A DNA stretch of 30,233 bases from an uncultured Collinsella sp. (GTDB lineage Bacteria > Actinomycetota > Coriobacteriia > Coriobacteriales > Coriobacteriaceae): the NCBI GenBank assembly GCA_900552685.1, contig USAJ01000012.1:1-30233 (forward strand). The letters run 5' to 3'. The translations under genes and the position numbers were made by a program. The notes under the pieces are model-generated. The model worked only from the letters and a program-made list of their open reading frames with translations, was not told the origin of the DNA and did not search any database. This document shows, piece after piece, positions 16,646-23,802 of this stretch; the stretch's first letter is position 1, and the number at the start of each line of letters is the position of its first letter.

Positions 16646-17182
16646 CTACTTGGCGGCCTTACCCAGCTTGCGGCGGATGTGCTCGCCAACGTAGTGGATA
16701 CCCTTGCCCTTGTAAGGCTCGGGAGGACGATGGCCGCGGATCTCAGCGGCGATCTGACCGACCTGCTGCTTGTTGATACCCTTGACGTTCACGTGGGTGT
16801 TGTCGGGAACCTCGAAGGTGATGCCCTCGGGAGCCTCGACGATCACGGGGTGCGAGAAGCCCAGGGAGAACTCGAGGTTCTTGCCCTTCTGCTGCACGCG
16901 GTAACCGACGCCGGCGAGCTCGAGCTTCTTCTCGAAGCCCTCGGAAACGCCAACAACCATGTTGTGGATGAGGGCGCGGGTGAGGCCGTGGCGGGCACGG
17001 GTCTCACGCTCGTCGTCGGGACGGGAAACGGTGAGAACATTGTCCTCGACGTTGATAGCGAGCTTCTCAAAGACATCGAGCTCGAGCTGGCCCTTGGGGC
17101 CCTTGACGACAACGTTGTTGCCGTTGACTGCCACTTCGACTCCGGCGGGAATCTGGACAGGCTTATTACCGATACGAGACAC
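16646..17182 (-). CDS. rplF: 50S ribosomal protein L6 (178 aa), GTG start
   Basis: Large-subunit protein near the factor-binding site, with two similar alpha/beta domains. MSRIGNKPVQIPAGVEVAVN at the start and PEPYKGKGIHYVGEHIRRKL GKAAK at the end are diagnostic. GTG start at 17182, with GGAG six bases ahead. Confidence 0.97.
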   Translation of the reverse strand: MSRIGNKPVQIPAGVEVAVNGNNVVVKGPKGQLELDVFEKLAINVEDNVLTVSRPDDERETRARHGLTRALIHNMVVGVSEGFEKKLELAGVGYRVQQKGKNLEFSLGFSHPVIVEAPEGITFEVPDNTHVNVKGINKQQVGQIAAEIRGHRPPEPYKGKGIHYVGEHIRRKLGKAAK

Positions 17183-17215
17183 GGTGATCTCCTTTCCTTC
17201 TACCTACCGAGCGAA

Positions 17216-17614
17216 TTACCAGACGTAAGCGATGATCTCGCCGCCGACGTTGTGCTTGCGAGCATCGCGGTCGGTCATGACGCCATGGCTGGTGGAAATA
17301 ATGGCGGTACCAAGGCCACCGCGGACGCGGGGCATGTCGGCAACGCCGGTGTACTTACGCAGGCCCGGCTTGGAAATGCGGCGGATGCCGTTGATGACCT
17401 TAGCCTTCTTGGGACCATACTTAAGCGTGATGTGCAGAGTCTTCTGGGGAACGGTGTCCTCGACATCGTAGCCCTCGATGTAGCCCTCCTCGTGCAGAAC
17501 ACGAGCGATCTCGACGAGCTTCTTGCTGCTCGGCATGGAGACCGTGGCCTTGTTCACAGAGTTAGCGTTACGGATGCGCGTAAGCATATCTGCGATCGGG
17601 TCTGTAAGGTTCAT
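17216..17614 (-). CDS. rpsH: 30S ribosomal protein S8 (132 aa)
   Basis: 16S rRNA-binding assembly protein and, in E. coli, the translational repressor of the spc operon. MNLTDPIADMLTRIRNANSV and the C-terminal GVADMPRVRGGLGTAIISTS HGVMTDRDAR are intact. Its position after rpsN is standard. In E. coli S8 acts at rplX-rplE; the hairpins near rpsN here are possible alternative targets, which is speculation. Confidence 0.97.
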   Translation of the reverse strand: MNLTDPIADMLTRIRNANSVNKATVSMPSSKKLVEIARVLHEEGYIEGYDVEDTVPQKTLHITLKYGPKKAKVINGIRRISKPGLRKYTGVADMPRVRGGLGTAIISTSHGVMTDRDARKHNVGGEIIAYVW

Positions 17615-17655
17615 ACAGATTCTCCTTCGTTCTTGATGAACACGTGCTCTTGGTT

Positions 17656-17678
17656 CTTCGCCGCCCTTAACGGCAAAG
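17656..17678 (-). other. RNA hairpin in the rpsN-rpsH spacer
   Basis: On the minus strand CUUUGCCG pairs with CGGCGAAG (8 bp, one G-U pair) around a seven-base loop, within a 119-bp gap between rpsN and rpsH. The G-U pair exists only in the minus-strand RNA. Confidence 0.45.
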
Positions 17679-17733
17679 CCTTTTTAGCGCGTTTTCCCTG
17701 TTCCAAACTGATGCTTGAAACGCTGGTAGTGAC

Positions 17734-17919
17734 TTACCAGCTGGCCTTCTTAACGCCGGGAAGCTCGCCCTTGAGTGCAAGCTCGCGGAAGCAGACACGG
17801 CACAGGCCGAACTTGCGGTACACAGAGTGCGGACGGCCGCAGCGCTGGCAGCGCGTGTACTCACGAGTAGAGAACTTCTGCTTGCGATTGCACTTGACGA
17901 TCATCGATGTCTTAGCCAC
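17734..17919 (-). CDS. rpsN: 30S ribosomal protein S14, zinc-binding type Z (61 aa), GTG start
   Basis: Short S14 form with two CxxC pairs (CQRCGRPHSVYRKFGLCRVC) that bind zinc. It is the usual form in Actinobacteria and Firmicutes in this operon position. GTG start at 17919 follows AGGAGG by six bases. It is flanked on both sides by unusually long spacers (79 and 119 bp), each with a hairpin. Confidence 0.96.
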   Translation of the reverse strand: MAKTSMIVKCNRKQKFSTREYTRCQRCGRPHSVYRKFGLCRVCFRELALKGELPGVKKASW

Positions 17920-17953
17920 TTATATCCTCCTCACATAGAGTATTGTTCGCCCC

Positions 17954-17983
17954 AAGCGCCGCCCCCTTGTGGGAACGGCGCTT
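17954..17983 (-). other. 13-bp RNA hairpin in the rplE-rpsN spacer
   Basis: On the minus strand AAGCGCCGUUCCC pairs fully with GGGGGCGGCGCUU around an ACAA loop. Two of the pairs are G-U, which would be C-A mismatches on the plus strand, so the structure belongs to the operon mRNA. No U-tract follows. Possible roles are S8 or other ribosomal-protein feedback, or RNase processing. Confidence 0.55.
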
Positions 17984-17998
17984 ATAGGGCAGGTGAAC

Positions 17999-18556
17999 CT
18001 ATTTCTTGAACGGGAAACCAAAGGCGTCCAGAAGGGCCTTGGCCTCCTCATCGGTATTGGCGGTGGTCACGAAAGTGATGTCCATACCGCGCTGGTGATC
18101 GACGGAGTCGAAGTCGATCTCGGGGAAGATGAGCTGCTCGGTGACGCCCATGGAGAAGTTACCACGGCCGTCGAAGCTCTTGGCGGAGATACCGCGGAAG
18201 TCGCGGATACGAGGGATCGCGACGGAGGTCAGACGATCGAAGAACTCCCACATACGGTCGCCACGCAGGGTAACCTTGCAGCCGATCGGCATACCAGCGC
18301 GCAGGCGGAAGGTAGCGATGGACTTGCGGGCACGGGTGATCATCGGCTGCTGGCCGGTGATGGCGCGCAGGTCGCGCACGGCACCGTCGATGGCCTTGGA
18401 ATCGGTAGCGGCCTCGCCGACACCCATGTTCACGACGATCTTCTCAAACTTGGGGATCATCATGACGTTCTCGTACTGGAACTTGTCCTGAAGCTGCTGC
18501 TTGACCTCGTTGTTGTACTTGGTCTTCAGACGCGGCACATACTTCTCTTCTGCCAT
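17999..18556 (-). CDS. rplE: 50S ribosomal protein L5 (185 aa), first gene of the ribosomal block
   Basis: 5S rRNA-binding protein of the central protuberance. EKIVVNMGVGEAATDSKAID, RKSIATFRLRAGMPIGCKVT and PRIRDFRGISAKSFDGRGNF are diagnostic. Start ATG at 18556 with AAGGAG six bases ahead. Normally rplN and rplX stand immediately upstream; here there is a 311-bp non-coding stretch and then xdhC, so rplE leads its own transcription unit. Confidence 0.97.
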   Translation of the reverse strand: MAEEKYVPRLKTKYNNEVKQQLQDKFQYENVMMIPKFEKIVVNMGVGEAATDSKAIDGAVRDLRAITGQQPMITRARKSIATFRLRAGMPIGCKVTLRGDRMWEFFDRLTSVAIPRIRDFRGISAKSFDGRGNFSMGVTEQLIFPEIDFDSVDHQRGMDITFVTTANTDEEAKALLDAFGFPFKK

Positions 18557-18867
18557 TGTTCACTCCTTCTTGGGGTTTTAAGCACGGGGCGTGGCCACGA
18601 TGGGTTGTCCTCGTGCCTCCTGGCTGCATCCGCGCCGCTCATGGCATTTTGCGGTTTGGACTCGACGCAGCAGGAGCCGACAAAACAATCGGTACTATAC
18701 GCGCATCGGGAGCGTATTTCCAGAAAAACCTCGTCTGCCTGCACAACTCCACAACTCCCCCGCACAAATTGATCCCAAGAAGCAGTTGCGGTGAAATAGG
18801 GACTGTTTGGCGGCCTAACAGGCTTAAACAGTCCGTATTTCACCGCAACTTATTGGTGGGGATGCGA
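18557..18867 (-). promoter_or_regulatory. rplE: rplE promoter and leader region
   Basis: This 311-bp non-coding stretch contains a sigma70-type promoter on the minus strand: TATAGT (18694-18699) with TGGAAA 17 bp upstream (18717-18722). That gives a leader of about 130 nt before rplE. The leader has a second AGGAGG about 65 nt ahead of the start that serves no evident gene. Upstream of the promoter is copy 1 of the 67-bp palindrome. I see no remnant of rplX. Confidence 0.6.
18784..18850. repeat. 67-bp palindromic repeat, copy 1
   Basis: Two 25-bp arms (18784-18808 and 18826-18850) are inverted repeats with one mismatch, around a 17-base centre. Arm sequence runs AGTTGCGGTGAAATA then SGGACTGTTT. 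Copy 2 at 21569-21635 has the same arm and centre lengths and an identical right arm, but a different centre. Lies 17 bp past the xdhC stop. No U-tract on either strand. Confidence 0.85.
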
Positions 18868-19911
18868 TTAGCGCTTGCGGGGGACGAGTTTGGTGCGGCG
18901 CAGGTGAATCATCTCGGCGGCGATGGAGATGGCAATCTCCTCGGGGTCCTCGGCCTCGATGGCAACGCCGATCGGCAGGTGCAGCTCGTCGATCTGGTCC
19001 TGCGTAAAGCCTTCCTGCTCCAGGCGGGCACGCACAAAGGCCGTCTTGCGGCGCGAACCCAGACAGCCCAGGTAGGCAGGCTTGGCGTGCATGGCCTGAA
19101 TCACCACGTCGATATCGGACTTGTGGCCTGCTGTGGCCACGACCACCAGGTCGCGCGGGCCGATGGGGCACTGCTCGCTCAGGTTCTTGTAATCGACCAG
19201 GCGACGATCGTAGACACCGGGCACCCATTCGGGCGTCAACGTGCCGGGGCGGTCATCGCAGGCCACGACGGCAAAGCCCGCCGCCGTGAGCACGCGCGCC
19301 GTCGCGGCGCCCACGTGTCCGCAGCCAAAGATGTAGGTCAGGCCCTCGGGGCAGAGCGTCTCGATGTGCGCCGCGGGAATCTCAGAGGCAGCGTTGGTGT
19401 AGGTAACGTTACTCCCCTCCTCCACCAGTGAAAGCCCGGGGCAGCCCGCAATGGTATGGCGCGATGCCTCGCCATGGTACTCGGCCACATCGCCCTCGAG
19501 CGCGCTCGCGATAAACGGCTCAAAGTCGATGACGAAGTCGCCGATGCGCCGATAGACCAAGACGTCGGCAATTTCCCGGAACAACGGTGCCTGGGTCGCA
19601 TCCAGATGCAGATAGCACAGGCAGATGGCTCCGCCGCAGATCATGCCGGTATCGGAGTTCTCGCCGCCCATGGTGTAGCGGACCAGACGCGACTGTCCCG
19701 CGCTCAGGAGTTCGCGCGCCTCATCCAGCGCAAAGAGCTCAATCTTGCCGCCGCCGATAGTGCCCGCCTGGCTGCCGTCGGCAAAGACGGCCATCCAGGC
19801 GCCCACGCCGCGCGGCGACGACCCCGCCGTGCCGGCCACGACCACGAGCTCGCACGTCTCGCCAGCACGCAGGTCGGCAAGCGCCGCATTCACAACATCG
19901 AGCTTTTCCAT
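18868..19911 (-). CDS. xdhC: XdhC family molybdenum hydroxylase maturation protein (347 aa)
   Basis: XdhC/CoxI proteins bind the molybdenum cofactor, help place its terminal sulfur and insert it into xanthine-dehydrogenase-type enzymes. The N-terminal domain shows GSSPRGVGAWM (30-40), GTIGGGKIE (50-58) and MICGGA with Cys92. The C-terminal Rossmann domain has YIFGCGHVGAATARVL (193-208) followed by CDDRP, then GCLGSRRK. Starts nine bases after yqeB, so the pair is translated together. Which hydroxylase it serves is not visible; none is encoded in the window. Confidence 0.92.
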   Translation of the reverse strand: MEKLDVVNAALADLRAGETCELVVVAGTAGSSPRGVGAWMAVFADGSQAGTIGGGKIELFALDEARELLSAGQSRLVRYTMGGENSDTGMICGGAICLCYLHLDATQAPLFREIADVLVYRRIGDFVIDFEPFIASALEGDVAEYHGEASRHTIAGCPGLSLVEEGSNVTYTNAASEIPAAHIETLCPEGLTYIFGCGHVGAATARVLTAAGFAVVACDDRPGTLTPEWVPGVYDRRLVDYKNLSEQCPIGPRDLVVVATAGHKSDIDVVIQAMHAKPAYLGCLGSRRKTAFVRARLEQEGFTQDQIDELHLPIGVAIEAEDPEEIAISIAAEMIHLRRTKLVPRKR

Positions 19912-19920
19912 TGCCGCCTT

Positions 19921-20715
19921 CTATCCTCTAAAGATATCGGTGAGCATAGCGAGTGCCTCGAGCACGCCGCCGCCGACCGACGTCGCCTTGTCCGAAATGT
20001 AGTTGATATAGCTGGCATCGCCGCGCGGATCGACATCGGCGCATTTAAAGCCCTCAGTCACCTGCACGCCGTTCGCCAAAAGCCCGCGCAGACAGCCGTC
20101 AATCTGCGTGACCATGGGAGTATCACCCGCATACCCGATCACATCGCCAGCATTCACGATGTCGCCGATCGCGCGGTCGGACCTAAACACGCCGGCGGCG
20201 GGGCTGTGGATAACGCGCTCCCTGCCATAGCCAGCGATAATGCCCGGCACGCCCGTGTTGGGCTGGGGCGAACCTTGGGTAATGACACGGCCCAAAAAAT
20301 GCCCGCGCATAGTCTCGACCACGGCATCGCAATCAACCGGCGCGGTAAAGCCCGGCCCCACGGCGATGACGGCAGGCGCCATGTCGCGCGTGGTGCCCAG
20401 GTTGCGCTTGGCTAAAATCGCGTCGACCACAGCCGCGGGCTTCAGTTCGTCGAGCATCTGCGCCTGGGGGTCCACCACGACGGCGACGTCTCCAGCCCCG
20501 GTAATCTCAAGCGCCTCGGCCGACGTCTGCGCCAGGCGAGCGCGAATGCCCTCAACCTCGACCTCGCCCAGGCGAATGGCCTCGCAAAAACTGATTGTGC
20601 GGCGGATGCACGTGGGAACCGCGATATCGGCCATAACGACCGACACGCCGGCGCGTACCAAGCGAGCGGCGACGCCCGTGGCGATATCGCCGGCGCCGCG
20701 AACATAAACGAGCAT
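19921..20715 (-). CDS. yqeB: YqeB family selenium-dependent molybdenum hydroxylase maturation protein (264 aa)
   Basis: Member of the YqeB/EF2563 family, found where selenium-dependent molybdenum hydroxylases (xanthine, purine or nicotinate hydroxylases with a labile Se) occur. The biochemical step is not established. It begins with a nucleotide-fold motif VRGAGDIATGVAARLVRAG and has AVGPGFTAPVDCDAVVETMRG HFLGRV, then SPQPNTG and IHSPAAGVF, all typical of the family. ATG at 20715; GGGAGG lies ten bases ahead. Divergent from yqeC over 102 bp. Confidence 0.9.
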   Translation of the reverse strand: MLVYVRGAGDIATGVAARLVRAGVSVVMADIAVPTCIRRTISFCEAIRLGEVEVEGIRARLAQTSAEALEITGAGDVAVVVDPQAQMLDELKPAAVVDAILAKRNLGTTRDMAPAVIAVGPGFTAPVDCDAVVETMRGHFLGRVITQGSPQPNTGVPGIIAGYGRERVIHSPAAGVFRSDRAIGDIVNAGDVIGYAGDTPMVTQIDGCLRGLLANGVQVTEGFKCADVDPRGDASYINYISDKATSVGGGVLEALAMLTDIFRG

Positions 20716-20756
20716 TCCCGGGACACCTCCCTGTGCTACGGTTTGAGCAGAGCAAA

Positions 20757-20817
20757 AGCGGTTCGACCGCTACTCTGATGATTATTTATTATCACAGTAT
20801 TATACGGCGGTGAACAG
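20757..20817. promoter_or_regulatory. Overlapping divergent promoters of yqeB-xdhC and yqeC
   Basis: The minus strand has a perfect -10 TATAAT (20799-20804) for yqeB; the overlapping plus-strand TATTAT (20798-20803) suits yqeC but would leave only about 8 nt before its ATG. No consensus -35 is seen for either. A perfect palindrome AGCGGTTCGACCGCT (20757-20771) and an AT-rich imperfect dyad (20778-20794) lie in the gap and could bind a regulator. Confidence 0.45.
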
Positions 20818-21552
20818 ATGGAAACGGTTAGCGGCAATCTTGCCTCGGCGCTCAGGATCGAGCCGGGCATTACCGCGATTATCGGCAGCGGCGGCAAGTC
20901 GACGTTGCTCAAAACGCTGGGTCTTGAGCTCATGCGCGCTGGCGGCCGCGTGCTCCTCTGCACCACCACGCATATGCTTCCCGTTGCCGGCGTGCCATGG
21001 GACGGGTCGAATCGTCGCCTGGACGCCGCGCCTTGGAAGCCGGGCGCCTCGCATGTCCCCGGTTGCACCTGCGAGGCCTGCGCGGGCCTTGCACGCGGAG
21101 GCATCTGCCAGGCAGGCGTCTTGGACCCGGAGACAGGCAAGCTCTCCGCCCCCGCCGAGCCACTCGGCGGGCTGGCACAGCGCTTTGACTATGTGTTGGC
21201 CGAGGCAGACGGTAGCAAGCGACTCCCGCTCAAGGCGCATGCCGCCTGGGAGCCGGTAATTCCCGCCGGCACGGCCAACGTCATCTGGCTCGTCGGCGCC
21301 TCGGGACTCAGCAAGCCCATCAACGAAGCCGTCCACCGCCCCGAGCTCTTTTGCGAGCGTTGCGGCTGCGAGCTCACCGACATCGCCACGCCCGAGCGCG
21401 TCGCCCAGGTGCTCAATGCCGAGATGCAAGAGATGAAGCTCAGCACCGCACGCGTCATGCTCAACCAAGTCGACACGCTTGCCGACCCCACGATGGCCGA
21501 CCGCTTCGAGGCAGCCCTCGGCCGCCCCCTCATCGCCAGCAGCCTCAAGTAG
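20818..21552 (+). CDS. yqeC: YqeC family selenium cofactor biosynthesis protein (244 aa)
   Basis: Predicted P-loop protein linked to selenium incorporation into molybdenum hydroxylases. It has the P-loop GSGGKST (23-29), a CTTTHM motif (48-53), and the family motif AEADGSKRLPLKAHAAWEPV IP (128 onward), then NQVD near the C-terminus. Unusual here are seven cysteines in two groups, C83, C85, C88, C97 and C178, C181, C183, suggesting a metal or cluster site that I do not recall from E. coli YqeC. Shine-Dalgarno is weak (GGCGG) and the predicted leader very short. Ends 16 bp before palindrome copy 2. Confidence 0.88.
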   Translation: METVSGNLASALRIEPGITAIIGSGGKSTLLKTLGLELMRAGGRVLLCTTTHMLPVAGVPWDGSNRRLDAAPWKPGASHVPGCTCEACAGLARGGICQAGVLDPETGKLSAPAEPLGGLAQRFDYVLAEADGSKRLPLKAHAAWEPVIPAGTANVIWLVGASGLSKPINEAVHRPELFCERCGCELTDIATPERVAQVLNAEMQEMKLSTARVMLNQVDTLADPTMADRFEAALGRPLIASSLK

Positions 21553-21568
21553 CCGGCCCCATCTCGTC

Positions 21569-21635
21569 AGTTGCGGTGAAATACGGACTGTTTGGCCGCC
21601 AAACGGCCGCAAACAGTCCGTATTTCACCGCAACT
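21569..21635. repeat. 67-bp palindromic repeat, copy 2
   Basis: Perfect 25-bp arms (21569-21593 and 21611-21635) around a 17-base GC-rich centre that itself contains GGCCG/CGGCC. Sits between the convergent ends of yqeC and hyuA. Together with copy 1 it brackets exactly xdhC, yqeB and yqeC. Same length and arms as copy 1, with one arm base different. Confidence 0.87.
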
Positions 21636-21661
21636 GCGGAGGGGACACGGCATCTTTGCTG

Positions 21662-23029
21662 CTAGCGGGGGACGTAGCAGCCGGGTTGGGCTCCGGTGGG
21701 CTCGCCGTCGCGTGCCACCAGCATGCCGTTCACAAACACGGCCTTGGCGCGGCCATGTGCCTCAAAGCCCTCGAGCGGCGTGTAGTCCACGGCCTGATGC
21801 TGTGTCGCGGCGCTGATCGTCCAGCGCGCGCACGGATCCCACACGCACACATCGGCATCGGCGCCCTCGGCAAGACAGCCCTTGCGCGGGTACATGCCAA
21901 ACACGCGCGCCGGGTTCTCGCTCATCAAGCGGCACAGATCCTCGGGTCCCAGCTGTCCCTCAAAGCTCGTGGCAATCGCGACGGGACGATGCTCCACGCC
22001 GGGCCCGCCGTTGGGAATCGCGCGGAAATCGTCGCGCCCGCGGTCCTTTTGCCCGTGCAGGTTAAAGCTGCAATGATCAGTCGCAATCGTATCGATCTCG
22101 CCGGCCACAAGCGCCTCGCGCAGCACGGCACGGTCGCCGGCATGGCGCAGCGGCGGGCTCATCACGTACTTGGCGCCCGCAAAGCCGTCCTCGCCCTGCT
22201 CCAGATAGCAGGTGTCGTCGAGCATCAGATACTGAGGGCAGGTCTCGACATAGATATTCTTCTGCCCGCGCGCCTTGGCCGCACGAATGGCCTCGAGCCC
22301 CAACTTGGTCGAAAGGTGCACCACGTTGACTGGGGCGTCGCCGGCCAGGTGCGCCAGATACAGCAGGCGGCTCACGGCTTCGGCCTCACACACGTCCGGG
22401 CGGCTGAGCGCATGCCCCTCGGGCCCATGAATCCCCTGCTCGTACACGCGCTTCTGCAGCTCATTCACCAGCGTACCGTTCTCGCAATGCACGCACAGTA
22501 TGCCGCCAATACGCTTGAGCTCCTCGAGCACCTCGAGCGTCTCGGCATCGTCCAGGCGCAGATGATCGTAGGCAAAGTAGGTCTTGAACGACGATACGCC
22601 CGCCTCGCGCATGGCCGAAAGATCGGCGCGGTTGCGCTCGTTCCACTCGGCGAGTGCCATATGAAAGGCGTAGTTAGCCGTGCAGGTTCCGTCGGCGCGG
22701 CAATGCCACTCGGCCAAGGCATCGGGCATGGTCACGCCGCGATCGGCCGTCGCGTAGTCCACGATGGTCGTCGTGCCGCCGCAGGCAGCCGCACGCGTAC
22801 CGGTCTCAAAGCTATCTGCCGTCCAATCCATGCCAGTCCAGCACTGCATGTGTGTGTGGCCGTCGATAAAGCCGGGAAACACCCAGCAGCCCGTGGCATC
22901 CTCGACGGTATCGCCCTCGGCAGGCTCAATCGCCGCGGCGATCCGCACGATCTTATCGCCATCCATGGCAAGATCGGCGCGGCGAAGCCCCTGTGGCGTC
23001 ACGAGCGCGCCGTTTTTGATGATGATCAT
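21662..23029 (-). CDS. hyuA: Dihydropyrimidinase/hydantoinase family cyclic amide hydrolase (455 aa)
   Basis: Amidohydrolase that opens cyclic amide rings such as hydantoins or dihydropyrimidines; E. coli HyuA (YgeZ) of the same gene neighbourhood acts on D-phenylhydantoin. All bimetal ligands are visible: His58 and His60 (GHTH), the carbamylated Lys149 (SSFKTYFAYD), His181 (VHCEN), His238 (VHLST) and Asp318 (ATDHC). Length fits. Start ATG at 23029 behind AAGGAG, nine bases after mocA, so the two form a pair. In this setting a purine-derived ring product is the likely natural substrate, which is inference. Confidence 0.92.
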   Translation of the reverse strand: MIIIKNGALVTPQGLRRADLAMDGDKIVRIAAAIEPAEGDTVEDATGCWVFPGFIDGHTHMQCWTGMDWTADSFETGTRAAACGGTTTIVDYATADRGVTMPDALAEWHCRADGTCTANYAFHMALAEWNERNRADLSAMREAGVSSFKTYFAYDHLRLDDAETLEVLEELKRIGGILCVHCENGTLVNELQKRVYEQGIHGPEGHALSRPDVCEAEAVSRLLYLAHLAGDAPVNVVHLSTKLGLEAIRAAKARGQKNIYVETCPQYLMLDDTCYLEQGEDGFAGAKYVMSPPLRHAGDRAVLREALVAGEIDTIATDHCSFNLHGQKDRGRDDFRAIPNGGPGVEHRPVAIATSFEGQLGPEDLCRLMSENPARVFGMYPRKGCLAEGADADVCVWDPCARWTISAATQHQAVDYTPLEGFEAHGRAKAVFVNGMLVARDGEPTGAQPGCYVPR

Positions 23030-23038
23030 AATTGCTCC

Positions 23039-23653
23039 TTATTGATTGATGCAGTTGGCCACGCGATCAAAATACGAGCAGGCGGCGATATGCTCCGTTA
23101 TGCGTTGCTGTCCCTTGGCGGTATCGACGTCCCACAGCTCGTAGGCACGCGCCTCGACCAGCGCAACGTCGACGCGACCTTTGAGAATCGAGCCCCCGCC
23201 GTCCTTGCCCTCAAGACACATAAGTGCATCGAACAGTTCCGCCGGAAAGAGCACCGGGCTCGAAGGCTCACCGTTGCACGCAAGACGCACCGGATGCTTG
23301 CGGCCACGCTCATCAAACGCGCGAACCATAGCCTCAAAAGAATCCGAACCCACGAGCGGCTGGTCGCCCGGCAAAAAGAGGCAACCTTTCCAGTTGCGTT
23401 CGACTCCCCACGAAAGGCCCGCACGGACGCTTTCACTGCGCAGCTCGCCATCATGCAGCACGCACGGGCAATGCTTGTCCTCGCAAATCTGAGCGACCTC
23501 GGGCCAACGTGTCGAAACCACGACGTCAAAGCCCTGGGGAACCGAATCGATGGTCCGGGCAATCAGCGGCTCGCCATAGATATCGGCAAGCATCTTGTTA
23601 GAGCCAAACCGCTTACCCTCGCCCGAGGCCATAATGACGCATCCAAGTTTCAT
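23039..23653 (-). CDS. mocA: MobA-like nucleotidyltransferase, probable molybdopterin cytidylyltransferase MocA (204 aa)
   Basis: Attaches CMP to molybdopterin to give the dinucleotide cofactor of xanthine-dehydrogenase-type enzymes. The N-terminal motif CVIMASGEGKRFGSNKML (5-22) and the metal-binding LPGDQP (94-99) define the family; RSESVRAGLSWG lies between. Its place beside hyuA and near xdhC/yqeBC matches E. coli ygfJ/mocA. Start ATG at 23653 behind GGGAGG seven bases ahead; an open frame extends 33 codons upstream without family resemblance. CTP rather than GTP use is inferred from context. Confidence 0.87.
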   Translation of the reverse strand: MKLGCVIMASGEGKRFGSNKMLADIYGEPLIARTIDSVPQGFDVVVSTRWPEVAQICEDKHCPCVLHDGELRSESVRAGLSWGVERNWKGCLFLPGDQPLVGSDSFEAMVRAFDERGRKHPVRLACNGEPSSPVLFPAELFDALMCLEGKDGGGSILKGRVDVALVEARAYELWDVDTAKGQQRITEHIAACSYFDRVANCINQ

Positions 23654-23740
23654 GGTGATACCTCCCCTGAAACCATCGTACCCACAACTCGCGCCGCGGG
23701 CATCCACATCGAAAGCGCTTATCCCGCACGCCCGCGATGC

Positions 23741-23779
23741 AAAAAGGGGCACCCCGCCGGTTGGCAGAGCGCCCCCTTT
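23741..23779 (-). terminator. ygeW: Probable terminator after ygeW
   Basis: On the minus strand an AAAGGGGGC arm pairs with GCCCCTTT (one bulged G) across an 18-20 base loop and is followed by further T, giving TTTTT. It lies about 25 nt past the ygeW stop and 88 bp before mocA. It suggests that ygeXYW and mocA-hyuA are separate or partly separate units. Confidence 0.55.
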
Positions 23780-23802
23780 ACATGGCTTACCTCAACCCGG
23801 CT

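Noticed and set aside
18526..18843. 105-aa minus-strand frame upstream of rplE as a leader gene
   Set aside because: Begins inside the palindrome, overlaps the promoter and the rplE start, and resembles nothing known.
18784..18850. 67-bp palindrome as xdhC intrinsic terminator
   Set aside because: No U-tract follows on the minus strand and the identical arms recur elsewhere; repeat is the better description, although some termination cannot be excluded.
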